Source: Apus apus
Taxonomy: Eukaryota > Chordata > Aves > Apodiformes > Apodidae
Direction: 5' to 3'
Assembly (NCBI RefSeq): GCF_020740795.1
Contig: NC_067294.1
Coordinates: forward strand, 17,985,001-18,049,000
DNA length: 64,000 nucleotides
This document shows, piece after piece, positions 22,401-35,000 of the stretch. The position numbers and the translations under genes are program-made. Numbering within the stretch: position 1 is the first letter of the stretch; the number at the start of each line of letters is the position of its first letter. A model generated the notes under the pieces. That model was not told the origin of the DNA. It saw only the letters and a program-made list of their open reading frames with translations, and ran no database searches.

Positions 22401-23520
22401 AAAGGAGGGACTGAAATCAGACATGTAAAGTGTGAAAACGGTGCGATTAATCCAACCTCGCCAGAATCATATACTTGGCTCCCCGCAAACTGCTGGGAAA
22501 ATGGCTTTGAGAGTAAAGCAGGAACAACACCAGGTACGCCTGGTTTCCTGATGTTCCTCAGGAGACAATGCCTGCATCATCGAAGTGCTGGAACACTTCA
22601 ACGTGCAGCTCATCCTGAGGAAGGAAGAGCATCGGGGCGGCAGTTGCCCTTTTTAATAGAACATTCATGTAGCGTTTCTGGAGTTTCTACACAGTCGCAG
22701 TGAATTCGGCAGATACAAGGACTATGAAGGGCCTCTCTTGTCAGATGTCAAGACATAAAGTATCATCACTTGTTTAATTGTTTAACAGTGATTCACCTAA
22801 ATTCTTTACATTTCGTTTTGGTAGGAAACCTTTTCAACACAGTTCTGTAAAACGGCAGAAGAGATTCCAGCTGCACCTCCTGCTGCAGGCGGCCCGTTTG
22901 TAAATGTGCAAATGGCCTTTATTCAAGGGCCTAATGGCTCTCATTTGCATATCTATGTCCTCGGATTGGTTAGAGACCGCTCCTGGTAGCTCAGACACCG
23001 ACAAGAACAAGAAAAAAGGGGCTGAGAAAGAGAGCTCCTCGGTTCAGTATTTCCCCTTTCAAACCTTCAAGCACCTGGTTTGTTCAGGGCTTAGTGATTG
23101 TTTTTCAGACCCCATTCTACACCCTCATCCGTTTATAAAAGGCTGAGCAGGTCACAAATAAGGGAACTCAGGGAACTGACACACAGGAGAAAGAAGAGAG
23201 AAATAACTACACAACGAGCTCGGAAATAACTATCTGCATAAAATTTATCCTCCCCAATAAGTGATTCAAGAGTCAATCCGATTTCTCCAGACTCCGTCTC
23301 ACACAGCAAAAAGATCTCGTTCTGCTCAGGGAGTTCACGCCCAGAGATAAAAACCTCTCGCTACAGAGAAACTGAAGAGTGCCAAGACGAACTTAGGGAA
23401 AGGCAGTCACCCCGCTCCTTCACTCACTCCCGGAGACACGCACCAGCGCTCCCCAGCCACCCCACCCGCGGAACACACAACCCAGGGGGCCAGAAGGAGA
23501 AGAGCGAGAGCGCGCGGGCT
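22400..23520. repeat. Downstream flank of V6 (full repeat module)
   Basis: Matches 2600-3700, with the octamer ATTTGCAT intact near 22942. It runs into the V6 exon end through GACACGCACCAGCGCTCCCC. Confidence 0.7.
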
Positions 23521-23530
23521 CACAGACCTG
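23521..23530 (-). other. Splice donor ending variable exon V6
   Basis: CAG|GTCTGTG on the minus strand, phase 0, after codon 813. Position +3 is C rather than the purine seen in most donors. The same variant occurs in V4. Confidence 0.65.
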
Positions 23531-25966
23531 CGGTGCGTCGGGGCGGGCGGGCGGCTCTCCCGGTCCGGCGCTGCTGCTCGGGCTCCGCTCCCCGCACGCC
23601 TCCCCGCCGAGCAGCTCCTCCGCGGCCAGGCTGGGCAGCGGCGGCGGCTGCAGCCAAGCGGCCTCGGGCAGGCCGCGGCCCGGCGCCACGCACACGTTGT
23701 AGGAGTAGGGCAAGGTGCCCTCGCAGAAGTCGGCCGGGAAGGCGGCGCCGGCCACCGAGAAGCGCTGCGCGCCCAGGCAGCGCAGCACGGCGGGCGGCCC
23801 GGCCCGGCGCAGCCGCGCCAGCACGGCCAGCGCCACGCTCAGCACGAAGAGCGCGGACAGCAGCGCCAGCGCCAGCACCAGGTAGAACTGCAGCTCCGCC
23901 GGCGACTCGGCGCCCGCCGCCCGCTCGCTCAGCTCCGGCAGCGCCTCCTGCAAGCTCTCGGCCAGCACCACGTGCAGCGTGGCCGTGGCCGACAGCGCCG
24001 GCTGCCCGTGGTCCTTCACCACGGCCACCAGCCGCTGCTTGGCCGCGTCCCGCTCCGACACGGCCCGCGCCGTGCGCACCTCGCCGCTGTGCAGCCCCAC
24101 GCGGAACAGCGCCGGCTCCGCCGCCGCCACCAGCTCGTACGACAGCCACGCGTTGCGCCCCGCGTCCGCGTCCACCGCCACCACCTTGGCCACCAGGTAG
24201 CCGGCCTCGGCCGAGCGCGGCACCACCTCGAACGGCGCCGCCGCCGCCCCGCCCGCCTCCCCCGGGCCCGCCGCCGGCCACAGCACCCGCGGCGCGTTGT
24301 CGTTGCGGTCCAGCACGAAGACGCGCACCGTGGCCGTCGAGCTCCGCGCCGGCGCCCCGCCGTCCTGCGCCCGCACCGCCACCGCGAACTCGCGGCACTG
24401 CTCGTAGTCGAACGAGCGCTGCGCGTACACCGCGCCGCTCCGCGCCTCCACCGACACGTAGGGCGCCGCGCCCGCGCTGCCGCCCGCCAGCCAGTAGCTC
24501 ACGCGCCCGTTGGCGCCCGCGTCCGCGTCCCGCGCGCGCACGCGCAGCACCGCCGCGCCCGCCGCGTTGTTCTCCGCCACGTAGGCGCTGTAGGCCGCCT
24601 CCTCGAACACCGGCGCGTTGTCGTTCACGTCCGACACCTCCAGCACCAGCGCCGCGCGGCTCCACAGCGACGGGCTGCCCCGGTCCCTGCCCACCACCCA
24701 CACGCGGTGCTCCGCCGCCTGCTCCCGGTCCAGCGCGCTCGCCGTCACCACCTTGTACGAGCCGCCCGACGACGCCACCAGCGACAGCGGCGCCTCGCCC
24801 GACAGCTCCAGCCACACGGCGCCGTTCTCGCCCGAGTCCGGGTCGGTCACCTTCACCAGCGCCACCACCGTGCCGACTGCCGCGTCCTCGGGCACCGGGC
24901 TCGACACCGACAGGACCGTGATTTCGGGCGCGTTGTCGTTCTCGTCCGTGATTTCTATTTCCACTTCACAGTGTGCCACCAGCCCGCCGCCGTCCCTCGC
25001 CTCCAGGCCGAAGCTGTACTTGCTCTTCTCCTCGAAATCGAGGGCTCCCGCCGTCCTCACCTCGCCGCTCTCGCTGTCGACGCTGAACAACGCTCGCACG
25101 CCCTCCGGGACGTTCCCGAAGCCGTAGGACACCCGCGCGTTGGAGCCCGCGTCCGCATCCGTGGCTCGCACCTGCAGCACCACGGATCCCACCGGTACAT
25201 TCTCCCGCACTCGCTCCTCGTAGATGCTTTTAGTGAACACGGGCGCGTTGTCGTTGGCGTCGGTGACGTTGATGAGAATCTGGACAGTCCCGGACCTCGC
25301 GGGGTCTCCGCCATCCACCGCCGTCAGCACCAGCTGAAAGGAGCTCTGCTCCTCACGGTCCAGAGCTCTCTCCAGCACTAGTTCCGGCTGCTTCTTCCCT
25401 CCCGGGCTCTCCTTCAAAGCCAGAGAGAAGGACGGGTTGCTAGAGAGCTGGTAGGTCAGCAACGCGTTGCTGCCCACGTCCGGGTCTCGCGCCGTCTCCA
25501 GCGGAAAACGCGTCCCGGCAGATGTGAATTCGTTGATCTCGAGGCCGAGAGCAGCCTTGCTGAAGGCCGGGTCGTTGTCGTTGACGTCGTGGATGTCGAC
25601 CTGGACGTGGAAGACGTTGAGCGGGTTGTGCAGCAGCGCCTCGAAGCTGACGGAGCAGGACGCCGCCTCGCCGCACATCTCCTCCCGGTCCAGCCGCTCG
25701 CTCACGTACAGCTGCCCGCTCTCCCCGCTCACGCCGAAGTATTGCTTCTCGGCGCTGAGCCGCAGCTTGCGTGCCGGCAGCTCCGCCGGGCTCAGCCCCA
25801 GGTCCCGCGCCAGCGGCCCCACCAGCGAGCCTCTGCCCAGCTCCTCGGGGATGGCGTAGCGGATCCGCTCCGGCGCCGCCCGGCAGCACAAGCCCAGCAG
25901 CAGCAAGGCGGCCAGCAGCACTCGCCCGCCTGCTCGCCGCCGCCTCGGCCTCTGCCTGCCCGCCAT
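23528..25966 (-). CDS. PCDHGB: Clustered protocadherin gamma-B-type variable exon (V6)
   Basis: An 813-codon variable exon with the V8 layout: signal peptide 1-31, EC1-EC6, membrane segment about 693-717, and a tail with GTLPYSYNVCVA. It encodes a single-pass neuronal adhesion receptor of the gamma-B class. Compared with V8 I see protein differences only between about residues 145 and 245, in EC2 and the EC2-EC3 linker: for example INEFTSAGTR in place of IPELTLPGAR, SSN for TSS, and APVFTK for APMFSK. EC1, EC3-EC6, the membrane segment and the tail read the same. The start at 25966 was chosen by the signal peptide. It ends at CAG|GTCTGT in phase 0, a slightly weaker donor than that of V8. Confidence 0.93.
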
Positions 25967-26213
25967 GCTCGCCAGCGCTCGCCGCGCTCCTCCCTCCTGC
26001 CGCTGCCCTCGCTCGCTCCCTGCCAGCCCCTCTCCGCAGCCCGCGCAGGGGCCGCCGGACGGCAGCGAGCTCGGCGCCGCCTCGGACGCCGCTGCTCTCG
26101 CCTCTCTCTGCTGCCCGTGCCGCTGCCGCTCTGCCCGGCGCCGGCCGAGCGAGCAGCCTGCGGGGGCAGGACGCTGCGGCGGCTGCGGCTGCGGCTCCAG
26201 CGCCGCTCCTTGT

Positions 26214-26232
26214 CGGCCAACAGCGGCACCCG
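26214..26232 (-). promoter_or_regulatory. CSE / CGCT-box promoter element of V6
   Basis: Same 19-base element as upstream of V8, CGGGTGCCGCTGTTGGCCG, about 250 bp before the V6 ATG. Confidence 0.75.
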
Positions 26233-26514
26233 GAGGCGCCGCCACGACACCGCAGCCGCCTGATGGCCGCGCTCGGGGGCCCGGGCTGGCAGCGGGGGGC
26301 GCGGCTCTTCCCGCCTCTCCGCTCTCCCTGCCGGTGGAATCTGGAAGCTCCTACGGCCTTGGGTACGTGCCTGAGCCCCAAGGCTTTAATCTGAGATGCG
26401 CTGTTGTGCTTTGTCCTGTCATGACTGATCATGGTAAGAACTCTCTCCATCTCTTTATGAAGCCCCCTTTAAACATCGAGCAGCTGCAGTAAGGTCTCCC
26501 TGGAGCCTTCTCTT

Positions 26515-27690
26515 CTCCAGGCTGTGAGACCTCAAGTCCTTCAGCCCTTCCTCATAGCAGAGATGTTCCAGTTCTTTGCCTGTTTTCACCTCCTACTCTG
26601 GTACTACTGCAACAGATTTATGTTTTTTTCAATGACACCCCAAGAACTGCATGCACTATTCCAGGTGAGGTCTTATGAAAGCAGAGTTGAAGTGCAGAAT
26701 CCCCTCCCACAACCTGCTGCTGGCCACACTACTGCTGATGCAGCCCAGGGTACAATTGGTTTGCTGGGTTCCAAGCACACACAGCCAACTCACGTCCCAT
26801 TTGTCACCCCCCAGAAACCCCAAGGCCTTCTCCACAGGGCTTCCCTCAAGACCCACAAGGTGTACAAGCTGTCCCTGTCCCTCCAGAGGTCATCCTCTCC
26901 ATCAAGATACTCAACGACAGCACTCAACTTGTTGTCATTGCAAACCAGCTGAGGGTGCACTCAACCTGTCTGTGTCACTAAAGAAGATAATACTGAGATA
27001 TATTAACAGTATTGGTGTAAGTACGAACCCCTGATGTTCCACATGTTACTGGTTTCCACTTGGACACTCGGCAATTGAATAAAACTCTTAGGACACTGCC
27101 TTCTCCATGCTGCCAGCTCCACCTAACATTCCTCCTCTCAAACCCATATCTCTCCAATTGAGTTGCTGCACTTTAGGGGGTGAATGTGTGGGGGACACTC
27201 TGCATGAGTTCTCCCTCTAACCCCCCAGTCTGTTCATGGGAGCCGTGGCTGGGCTGGCTGGCCACTCTGCACTTGGAGGACTGCAGCAGAGATGGGTTTG
27301 CTTCCTTTCCCTACAGCCAAGTGTGCCTGGGTGAGCACACAGTATGAAATCCTCTCCAGCAATGCCATGGTGCCCCTGGGTGGCATCACATCCCTTGAGC
27401 AAATCAATGACAGCCTTTAGTTTAGTGTGATCTGCAAACCTGCTGAGGATGCACTCAACCCCACTGTCTCTGTAATTGATATTACTGAGATATATAAAGA
27501 GTATTGGTGCAAGGATGAGCCCTTGAGGGACATCACGTGTCAGTGGCTTCCACTTGGACACTGAGCCATTGACTAGAACCCTTTGGCTGTGGCCACCCAG
27601 CCAGTTCCCTCTACATCCAACAGTCCACCTCTCAAACCCACATCTCTCCAATCGGGTGGGCCGCATGGTTTGAGGAACACTCAATCAAGA
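26515..27690 (-). mobile_element. CR1-type LINE fragments (duplicate of 6605-7790)
   Basis: Same decayed CR1 pieces as in unit 1, including KWKPLTRDVPQGLILAPILF at 27217-27684. Here the GVPQG-like motif is slightly better kept (DVPQG). Confidence 0.6.
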
Positions 27691-28461
27691 CACATCACAT
27701 GTTCCAGAGGGCATAACCAACATGCAGCTGCAAAATCCAGTTGTTTGTATCAGCTCAAAGACACCACTGTGCACATGAGGAATTTGGGAGATAACTGACC
27801 CTGAAGCCATTGAGACAATGTTTATGTCTGCACCAAACAGTCCCCATAGTCACCACAACATCTTGGTCTAAAGCTGTGAACACAAACCTATTGAAACCTT
27901 TTTTTTCAAATACCGCTTCTTTCGGTCATCCAGGTAAGTTTGTTCTCAGAACATAGAAGTTCCCGTGAGCCTCGGATACTTCAATTACTAATGGGCTATT
28001 TCGAAAATCGGAAAGAGGAGCTGTTTGCAACGTGTGAGCTGCTTTTCCCAGGCCACTCAGGACTTCCAGGGGAAAAAAAAAACAACAAAAGTCAACCAAC
28101 ACAAAACCACAAGAACCAAATGTGGGCTGTTCTTCAAAAGAAGAAAAGGCAGAATGTCAGCCCCACAGAAGGCAGTTTGCCCGTGACACAAACACAGCGA
28201 CGTGCACTTTGGATCCGTAAACAGGAAACTTCAGGTGTGGGCTGGTCTGACAATGGAAAGAGTAAAACTCTTTTGCTTGAGGAAAAGTAGCTCAGTTCCT
28301 GATGCTCCTCAGGGCCTGTTTGCACAGTGACACCAGCTCTCAGCAACGCTCAAAGGCAAGAGCAGAAATCAAGACCTTGTAGAAACCGACAGACCTTAGC
28401 TGGTCACCACGGGGAGAAGGGGGCACACGGTGACCCAATGAATTTCCTGTTTGATGTGCTC
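27691..28461. other. Intergenic, duplicate of 7791-8500
   Basis: No gene seen. Compared with unit 1 it has about 60 extra bases near 28154-28220. Confidence 0.45.
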
Positions 28462-28541
28462 TAGGTGACCCTGCTCTGGCAGGGGGGTTGGACTAGATGA
28501 TCTTTCGAGGTCCCTTCCAACCCCTAGGATTCTGTGATTCT
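28462..28541 (+). mobile_element. CR1 LINE 3' end (duplicate)
   Basis: Same CR1 terminus as 8505-8583, ending GATTCTGTGATTCTGTGAATTC with one octamer fewer. Confidence 0.85.
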
Positions 28542-29011
28542 GTGAATTCTTTCAAGCTCTACACAGACCACGGGGTTGGGAACTACAGGTACTGCAGATT
28601 TTCTCAATGCTCCTCTTGCTCCAAACAAGAAACAGCTCCATGGATGACCAATGCTTGTTCACAGGGTCTTGCTGATAACTCAGCTCCCAGTTATGTCCTC
28701 ATGCTGCTCCCTCAAAACATAATCCCTCAAAAACACCCCTCGCGTATTCACTCCCGTTTGGCAGAAGAGAACACAAAGTTCCAGTGGGAACAGGTTTCTC
28801 AAGGCCAGCAGGGTCTTTCCAGCCGCAGTGAGACTCTGGATGTGCTCACCGACTGAGAAAACAACTTCTCTAACCACTGTCACTGTTAAGGTAACACTGC
28901 CCTGACAGTTTGTTTTGATTGTAAACGGTAAAATATCGAGTTTAAAAATGTAGCATGTAAAATTAAGCGCTGCTGCACGAGAGTCAACAATATGAAACAA
29001 GCTGTAATGTG

Positions 29012-30055
29012 ACACAGAATCACAGAATCATGGAACTATTCAGGTTGGAAAAGCTCCTTGGGTCACCAAGTCCAACCATCATCCCTACTCTACAAAGTTC
29101 TCCCCTAAACTACGTCCACCAACACCACATCCAAACGACCCTTCAACACATCCAGGGATGGTGACTCCACCACCTCCCTGGGCAGCCTGTTCCAGTGTCT
29201 GACCACTCGTGCTGTGAAAAAATTGTTCCTACTCTCCAGTCTAATCCTCCCCTGTTGCAGCTTGAAGCCCTTCCCTCTTCTTCTGTCACTGATTACCTGT
29301 GAGAAGAGACCAGCACCAACCTCTCTACAATGACCTTTCAGGCAGTTGTAGAGACTGATGAGGTCTCCCCTCAGCTTCCTCTTCCTCAAACTAAACATTC
29401 CCAGCTCCCTCAAGCGTTCTTCGTTGGATTTATTCTCCAGCCCTTCACCAGCTTCCTTGCCCTCCTCTGTCCTCGCTCCAGCACCTCGACATCTCTCTTG
29501 AACTAAGGTGCCCAAAACTGGACACACCAGGGCTGAGCACAAGGGGACCATCACCTCTCTGCTTCTGCTGGTCACATTATTTCTAATCCAAGCCAGGATG
29601 CCATTGGCTTTCTTGGCCACCTGGGCACAGTGCTGGCTCATGTTCAGCTGCTGGTCAATGAGAACCCCAGGTCCTTTCCTACCAGACACTTTCTAGCCAC
29701 ACTTCCCCAAGCCTGGAGCGTTGCCTGGGGTTGCTGTGGCCCAAGAGCAGGACCTGGCAGTTGGCCTTGTTGAAGCCCAGACCATTAACATTAGCCCAAC
29801 AATCCAATCTATCCAAGTCTCTCTGTAGAGCCTCCCTATCCTCATGCAGATCAACACCCAGCTTGGTGTCATCTGCAAACTCACTGACAATACACTTGAT
29901 GTCCTTATCAAGATCATCAATCAAGATGTTAAACAGAAACAGTCCCAACACTGAGCCCTGAGGAACACCACTTGTGACCAGCTCCAGCTGGATTGGACTC
30001 CATTGAGCACCATAAAAAGCACAAATTAATGACAACTTGACAGTTCCTGAAACCT
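29012..30055 (-). mobile_element. 5'-truncated CR1 LINE (duplicate of 9057-10100)
   Basis: The 194-residue C-terminal frame (29105-29689) translates identically to that at 9150-9734, and the FADDTKLG box is kept. It inserted once, before the 20-kb duplication. Confidence 0.88.
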
Positions 30056-30770
30056 CCCCTCTCCCGCATGGTTGCCACTGGTCCATCATCACTTGCATTG
30101 AAAGAAAAGCTGCTCAGACAACTTCTACTTACCATGCATAATATTTGATTTCTCAACATGTGGATGTGACAAACAAGAATGTTTCTACCAGTAACACTGT
30201 AAGGAAACATGTCTGTGAAAGTCTTTCTCTTCACAGCTGTAAATATGAAAGGCACGTTAGGACAGTCAGACAAATAGAACAGGGCTTCTGTCCTCATCAG
30301 AGGCAAAGGCCCACCTTGAGATCATTACAATGACCAAAACTGGAAGTTAAAACCTGTACAAAGAAAGGAACAGAACATACACCTTGGGTACATCATTAAG
30401 TTGTTAAGTAGGCAGCCAATACACAGTTTGCTCTTCCCAAGGCTCCCATTACGGTATTTGTCACAAGTACATAATGAAGCTTTTGGTTCAGAACTGATAA
30501 GGACACGTCAACACAGAAGAAGAACTCCCCAAGACTCCTAGCTGGAGTAACTTGTCTATCAAAATATTTTTTGAAGAAGAAATTCACATTGCATCATGCT
30601 ACAGATGGGCACTGAACACGGAAAGGAGGAAAAAAATCTCTCTTGGTCCTTCAACAGCCACTCAAAAACAGCTCCACAGCTTTCACCTCCAACCCTTCAC
30701 ACTTTGGACTGTGTTTTATAACCCTCAGAATTTGCAAGTACACGTCATGAAGCAGATATTTTTCCAGACC
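30056..30770. repeat. Intergenic repeat family I (duplicate of copy 1)
   Basis: Matches 10101-10810 closely. Unit homology breaks off at about 30770, where a CR1 fragment begins. Confidence 0.5.
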
Positions 30771-31870
30771 AGGTGATAGGTCTTATGATGAAAGCAGAGT
30801 TGAAGTGTAGAATCCCCTCCCACAACCTGTTGCTGGCCACACTACTGCTGATGCAGCCCAGGGTACAATTGGTTTGCTGGGTTCCAAGTACACATTGCCA
30901 ACTCAAGTCCCATTTGTCACCCACCAGAACCCCCAAGACCTTCTCCACAGGCCTTCTCTCAAGACGCACAATGTTTACTGAAACTGGGCATTGCAAGAAC
31001 TTCCACTTGTCCTTGATGAACTTCATGAGGTTCACGTGATGTTCATGAGGATCACTTGAGTCCACTTCTCCAGGCTGTCCCTGTCCCTCCAGATGGCATC
31101 CCCTCCATCAAGCAAATCAATGTCACCACTCAACTGCAGTGACACTCAGTTCAGTGCTTTTATATCACCCCAAGGTCAATGTGTATAGCTCTGAGCTAAG
31201 ACAGCACTCATCTTTCCTCCTGCTAAGATACCTTTATGATTTCCTCTCTGATGCAGCAAATTCATTATCTTCCATCTTCAGGCACGAAGGGCTCATGATG
31301 GAAAGCACAAAGCCACATTGAGTGCTGCACAGAGCCACAGAATTATTTGAGCTGAAAGGAACATACTAAGATCATCTGGTCCACCCGTCTGCCATGGGCA
31401 AGGGACATCCTTCACTAGACCAGGTTGCTCAAAGCAACATTGAACTTATTCTTGGACTTCTCCTATGATGGTGCATCCACAACTTCTCTGGGCAACTTGC
31501 TCCAGAGTCTCACCACACTTATTAGGAAAAAAAAAATTAAGTCCAGTCTCACCCTCCCCTCAAAACTCTGTCTGTCCAACTGAGCAGCCAGCATGGTTTG
31601 GGGAACCATGGAGTGGACACCCTGCATGCGTGCTCCCACTGAGCCCCCAGTCTGTTCATGGAAGCCATGGCTGGGCTGGCTGGCCACTCTGCACTTGGAG
31701 GACTGCAGCAGAGATGGGTTTGCTTCCTTTCCCTACAGCCAAGTGTGCCTGGGTGAGCACAGTGTCTAGGAAAGCCTTCCTCTCTACAGCTCTCAGCATC
31801 AAAGGTGTGCACGGGAACTGCCCCTGCACCCAGACACTGGGAACACAAGTGACCTTCCCCATTTGAGCAG
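30771..31870 (-). mobile_element. CR1-type LINE fragments specific to unit 2
   Basis: Includes the CR1 coding piece also seen at 26650-26850. A CR1 3'-region piece at about 31325-31560 has plus-strand ACAACTTCTCTGGGCAACTTGC and a CAGAGTCTCACCACAC block. Another copy of the 27217-27330 piece lies at 31590-31760. All are decayed and on the minus strand. Confidence 0.6.
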
Positions 31871-33400
31871 ACACCCCGAGGTCAGTCCCATGACAACAAG
31901 CAAGGAGAGTGTCAGGAACATAGGAAATTAATGGATATAGTGGAATAATGCTCCTCAGGCCAAACCTCCTGAACAGAATGAACTCAACCATCATGGCACT
32001 CTATTAGGCACATGGTTGTGTTGGCAGCAAGCAAGGACAGGACCATCTGGTCTTCTACAGCCCCTCAACAGAGCTCCCTTGTCTTCTCTCACCACTGTTC
32101 TCTCAAGAAACAGAGGAATTCTGAAGCACAGAAATGATAAATGGCCGAAGGAGAAGAGGAGCAGCCATTCAGCAGAAACTGAGTCATCAAACTCAAACAA
32201 ATTCAAAGGAACCATTGCCTTTAGGGACAGTGAAGCTACAATCCTAACATGAGTGGCACAGGCCTTGACACCAGTAAGATTTCATTCAGAAGTATTTTGG
32301 GGCAACAGAAGTATATCAGAGGCCTGGTTTAGAACAGGAGAAGCAACGAGGAAGGAACATGAAACCTAGAGAAGTGAAGGCATCAGAGCTTGTCAGCTGT
32401 AGTAGGCACACAAGAAGGGCACCTACTGGGTAGAAAGTACACGGGAGGATCCCCTACATTCTCACCAGTCTTAATACCAACATCAGCACTTACTTCATAG
32501 GAACAAGAGCCTTCAGTATCACCTGAAGGTTGGTCAAGGCTGCAACAATCTTAATACAACCAGGATGGAACTCTACACCACAGTCTTACAAGGACATATA
32601 TCTGATAAAATTGTATTTCACTTAGAAAATACTAAAAATAGCAACCCTGAAGCATGTTTGCACTTCCAGAGCCATTGCTTGCAGAATTGTTAAGAGATTG
32701 TCATCCCCTTTCATGATGTGGAGAAAAAGGGCTTGGTGTGAGTAGCTGAGGCCTTGACATTAGGAGTGATATTAAGGCACCACCCAGGCAGATGGAGCAT
32801 ACAACCCTCTTTTCCTGCTTCCAGGCCAGTCTCTCACTGACCTTCCACCAATTTGTCACCATGTGAAGACAACAAGCAAGAGCATTTCTTCAAGCAACAT
32901 TTTCAGACACATTATCACACACACACAGGCCCAGCCTTACCACACCATGACAAGCAAGGCAAGAATGTCACCACTGCTCACAGGGAGAAGCAGGCAATAC
33001 GAAAGGAAACTGCAGAACACACAGCTTAGCCTGCTGCAGTAGAGGCAAGGTGATGTCCAAAACTAGGGCACATTCAGAATCAGCCTTCTGAGCATACCCC
33101 AGATGTTCAGGAGACTCAAGCAGAGTGGTTATCCAACAGAGAATGGGTCATCAAAGTCAGGGTTTATGGGGAATCTCTGGCTTACTTCTTTGCACTGTTC
33201 TACAGACCCAACTTCTGCTGAGGTCATGTTTCCATCTATTTGCCTTGGTAGGAACAGAACACAAAGATACCATCACATCTTCTGCCTTTCACACCTGCTG
33301 CAGCATCAGCAAGAGGCACTAACACACAACACGTTGCCTAACAAAACTCTGCTGATCATTACAAGTGAACCCACAGACACAGTAGAGCAGGAAAAGATAA
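31871..33400. other. Intergenic, unit-2-specific, no gene seen
   Basis: AT-rich sequence with no convincing match in unit 1 and no open frame with a recognisable domain. Confidence 0.4.
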
Positions 33401-35000
33401 ACAAAACTTAAAGCAGACAAGTAAGGCAAAGGAAGCAGTAGAAGATAAAAGTGTTCTCAGAGAAACTCACCTGGAAGTCTTCTTGGTCTTCACATCAGGC
33501 ACTCAAATTCATCCCCAGAGCACCCACAATTTTACTCGGGACTACAAGTAAAGGGGATCATTCTAGGAAAGAGTCATCAGCTCTCAGCAAGTTGTCTCCG
33601 TTCTGTGACCTTCCCATATTCCAGAGGTATGAAACTGTAAGTGTACACCTCTTATCAAGGGCCTTTTGCTCAAGCTAAGTCTTCTAAAAATTACAAAAAG
33701 GTCTCTTTTATCTTCTCCTTCTTTTTGCCTCCTACCACAATCTTCTGCCGAGAACAAGTAAGTCTCTGCTGTAGAACAATATTCCATCTCAAATGAAAAA
33801 GCACAATCCAAAAATGGGGAAAATGAACCTGGACCTCCCAGGATACAAAGGCCTGAAACAAAGTCTGATTTCAATGATGAAGAAACTCTACACTCTTCCA
33901 GGGAGACAGGTAGGACAGCTTATAATTCCTGTGAGAAACTTCCATTACCCACATCTCTCTCCCTGGAAGAGTGTAGAGCTTCTTCATCATTGAAATTAGA
34001 CTTATGGAAAACTAGGATCACCACATGGATGCAGGCACAGCCACTGCTCTGCTCATCACACCCAGCTGAAGAAACGTAACATGTTCCAAAGGGCATCAGT
34101 GATACCCAGCTCAGTCCAAGACTCAGGCAGCAGTACCAGCTCAAAGACACCATCGTGCACATGGGCAATTTGGGAGCTACAGGACATTGATTCAACCATT
34201 GACTCAATGTTTCTGACTAAGCCAAAGAACCCCCATCCACAGGAAGAGCTGCATCCAGCTTGGCAGGGCATAACATGAGTAACTTCCTCACATGTACATC
34301 AAGTAACAGGCCCAAAACCCAGAAATTCCTGGCTAAAATAACCTCCCATTCCCTACATTCCCACAAGTCTACAGACATAGTAGAGCAGGGAAAGAAAAAC
34401 AAAACATAAATCAGACAGGCATGGCAAGGAAGCAGTTGAAGACAAAGTGTTCACAGAGAAACTCACTAGGAAGTCTTCTTGGTCTTCACTACGGGTAGTG
34501 AATTTCATCCCTGAGAGAACCTGGAAGTCATTATCTTAAGATGCAAGTGCCACCCACCACCCTACTCTGGACTAAAAAATACGAAGGTTGATTTTATGAA
34601 AGCGTCTTCAGCTCTCAGCAAGTTGTCTCTCCTGTGTGGCCTGCTCATCTCCCATAAATACGAAGCCATAAGTTCAAGAACCTCACCATGGGCCTCTTCG
34701 TCAATCTAAGTCTTCTGAGAAATTACAAGTTCACTTTCAGGTCTGCTTCATCTTAGCTTCTACCCCAATCATCTGGTGACTGAGGTTGCAAATAAAATTC
34801 TTTGCTGTAGAACAATATTCCATCCCAAACAGAAATGTACTATCCAGAAATGGAGAAGATGAACCTTGACCTCCCAGGAAACAAAGGCCTGATACAAAAT
34901 CTAATTTCAATGAAGAAGAAACTCTACACTATTCCAGGGAGACAGAGGTGAGTAATGTAAGTTTCTCACAGGAATTACAAGCTGTCCTACCCAAGCAGCA
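33401..35000. repeat. Intergenic internal repeats of unit 2
   Basis: The block with GAAACTCAC and GGAAGTCTTCTTGGTCTTCA occurs at 33462-33497 and 34458-34490, and once in unit 1 (about 12550-12582). This gives a local tandem duplication of about 1 kb in unit 2. Confidence 0.6.
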
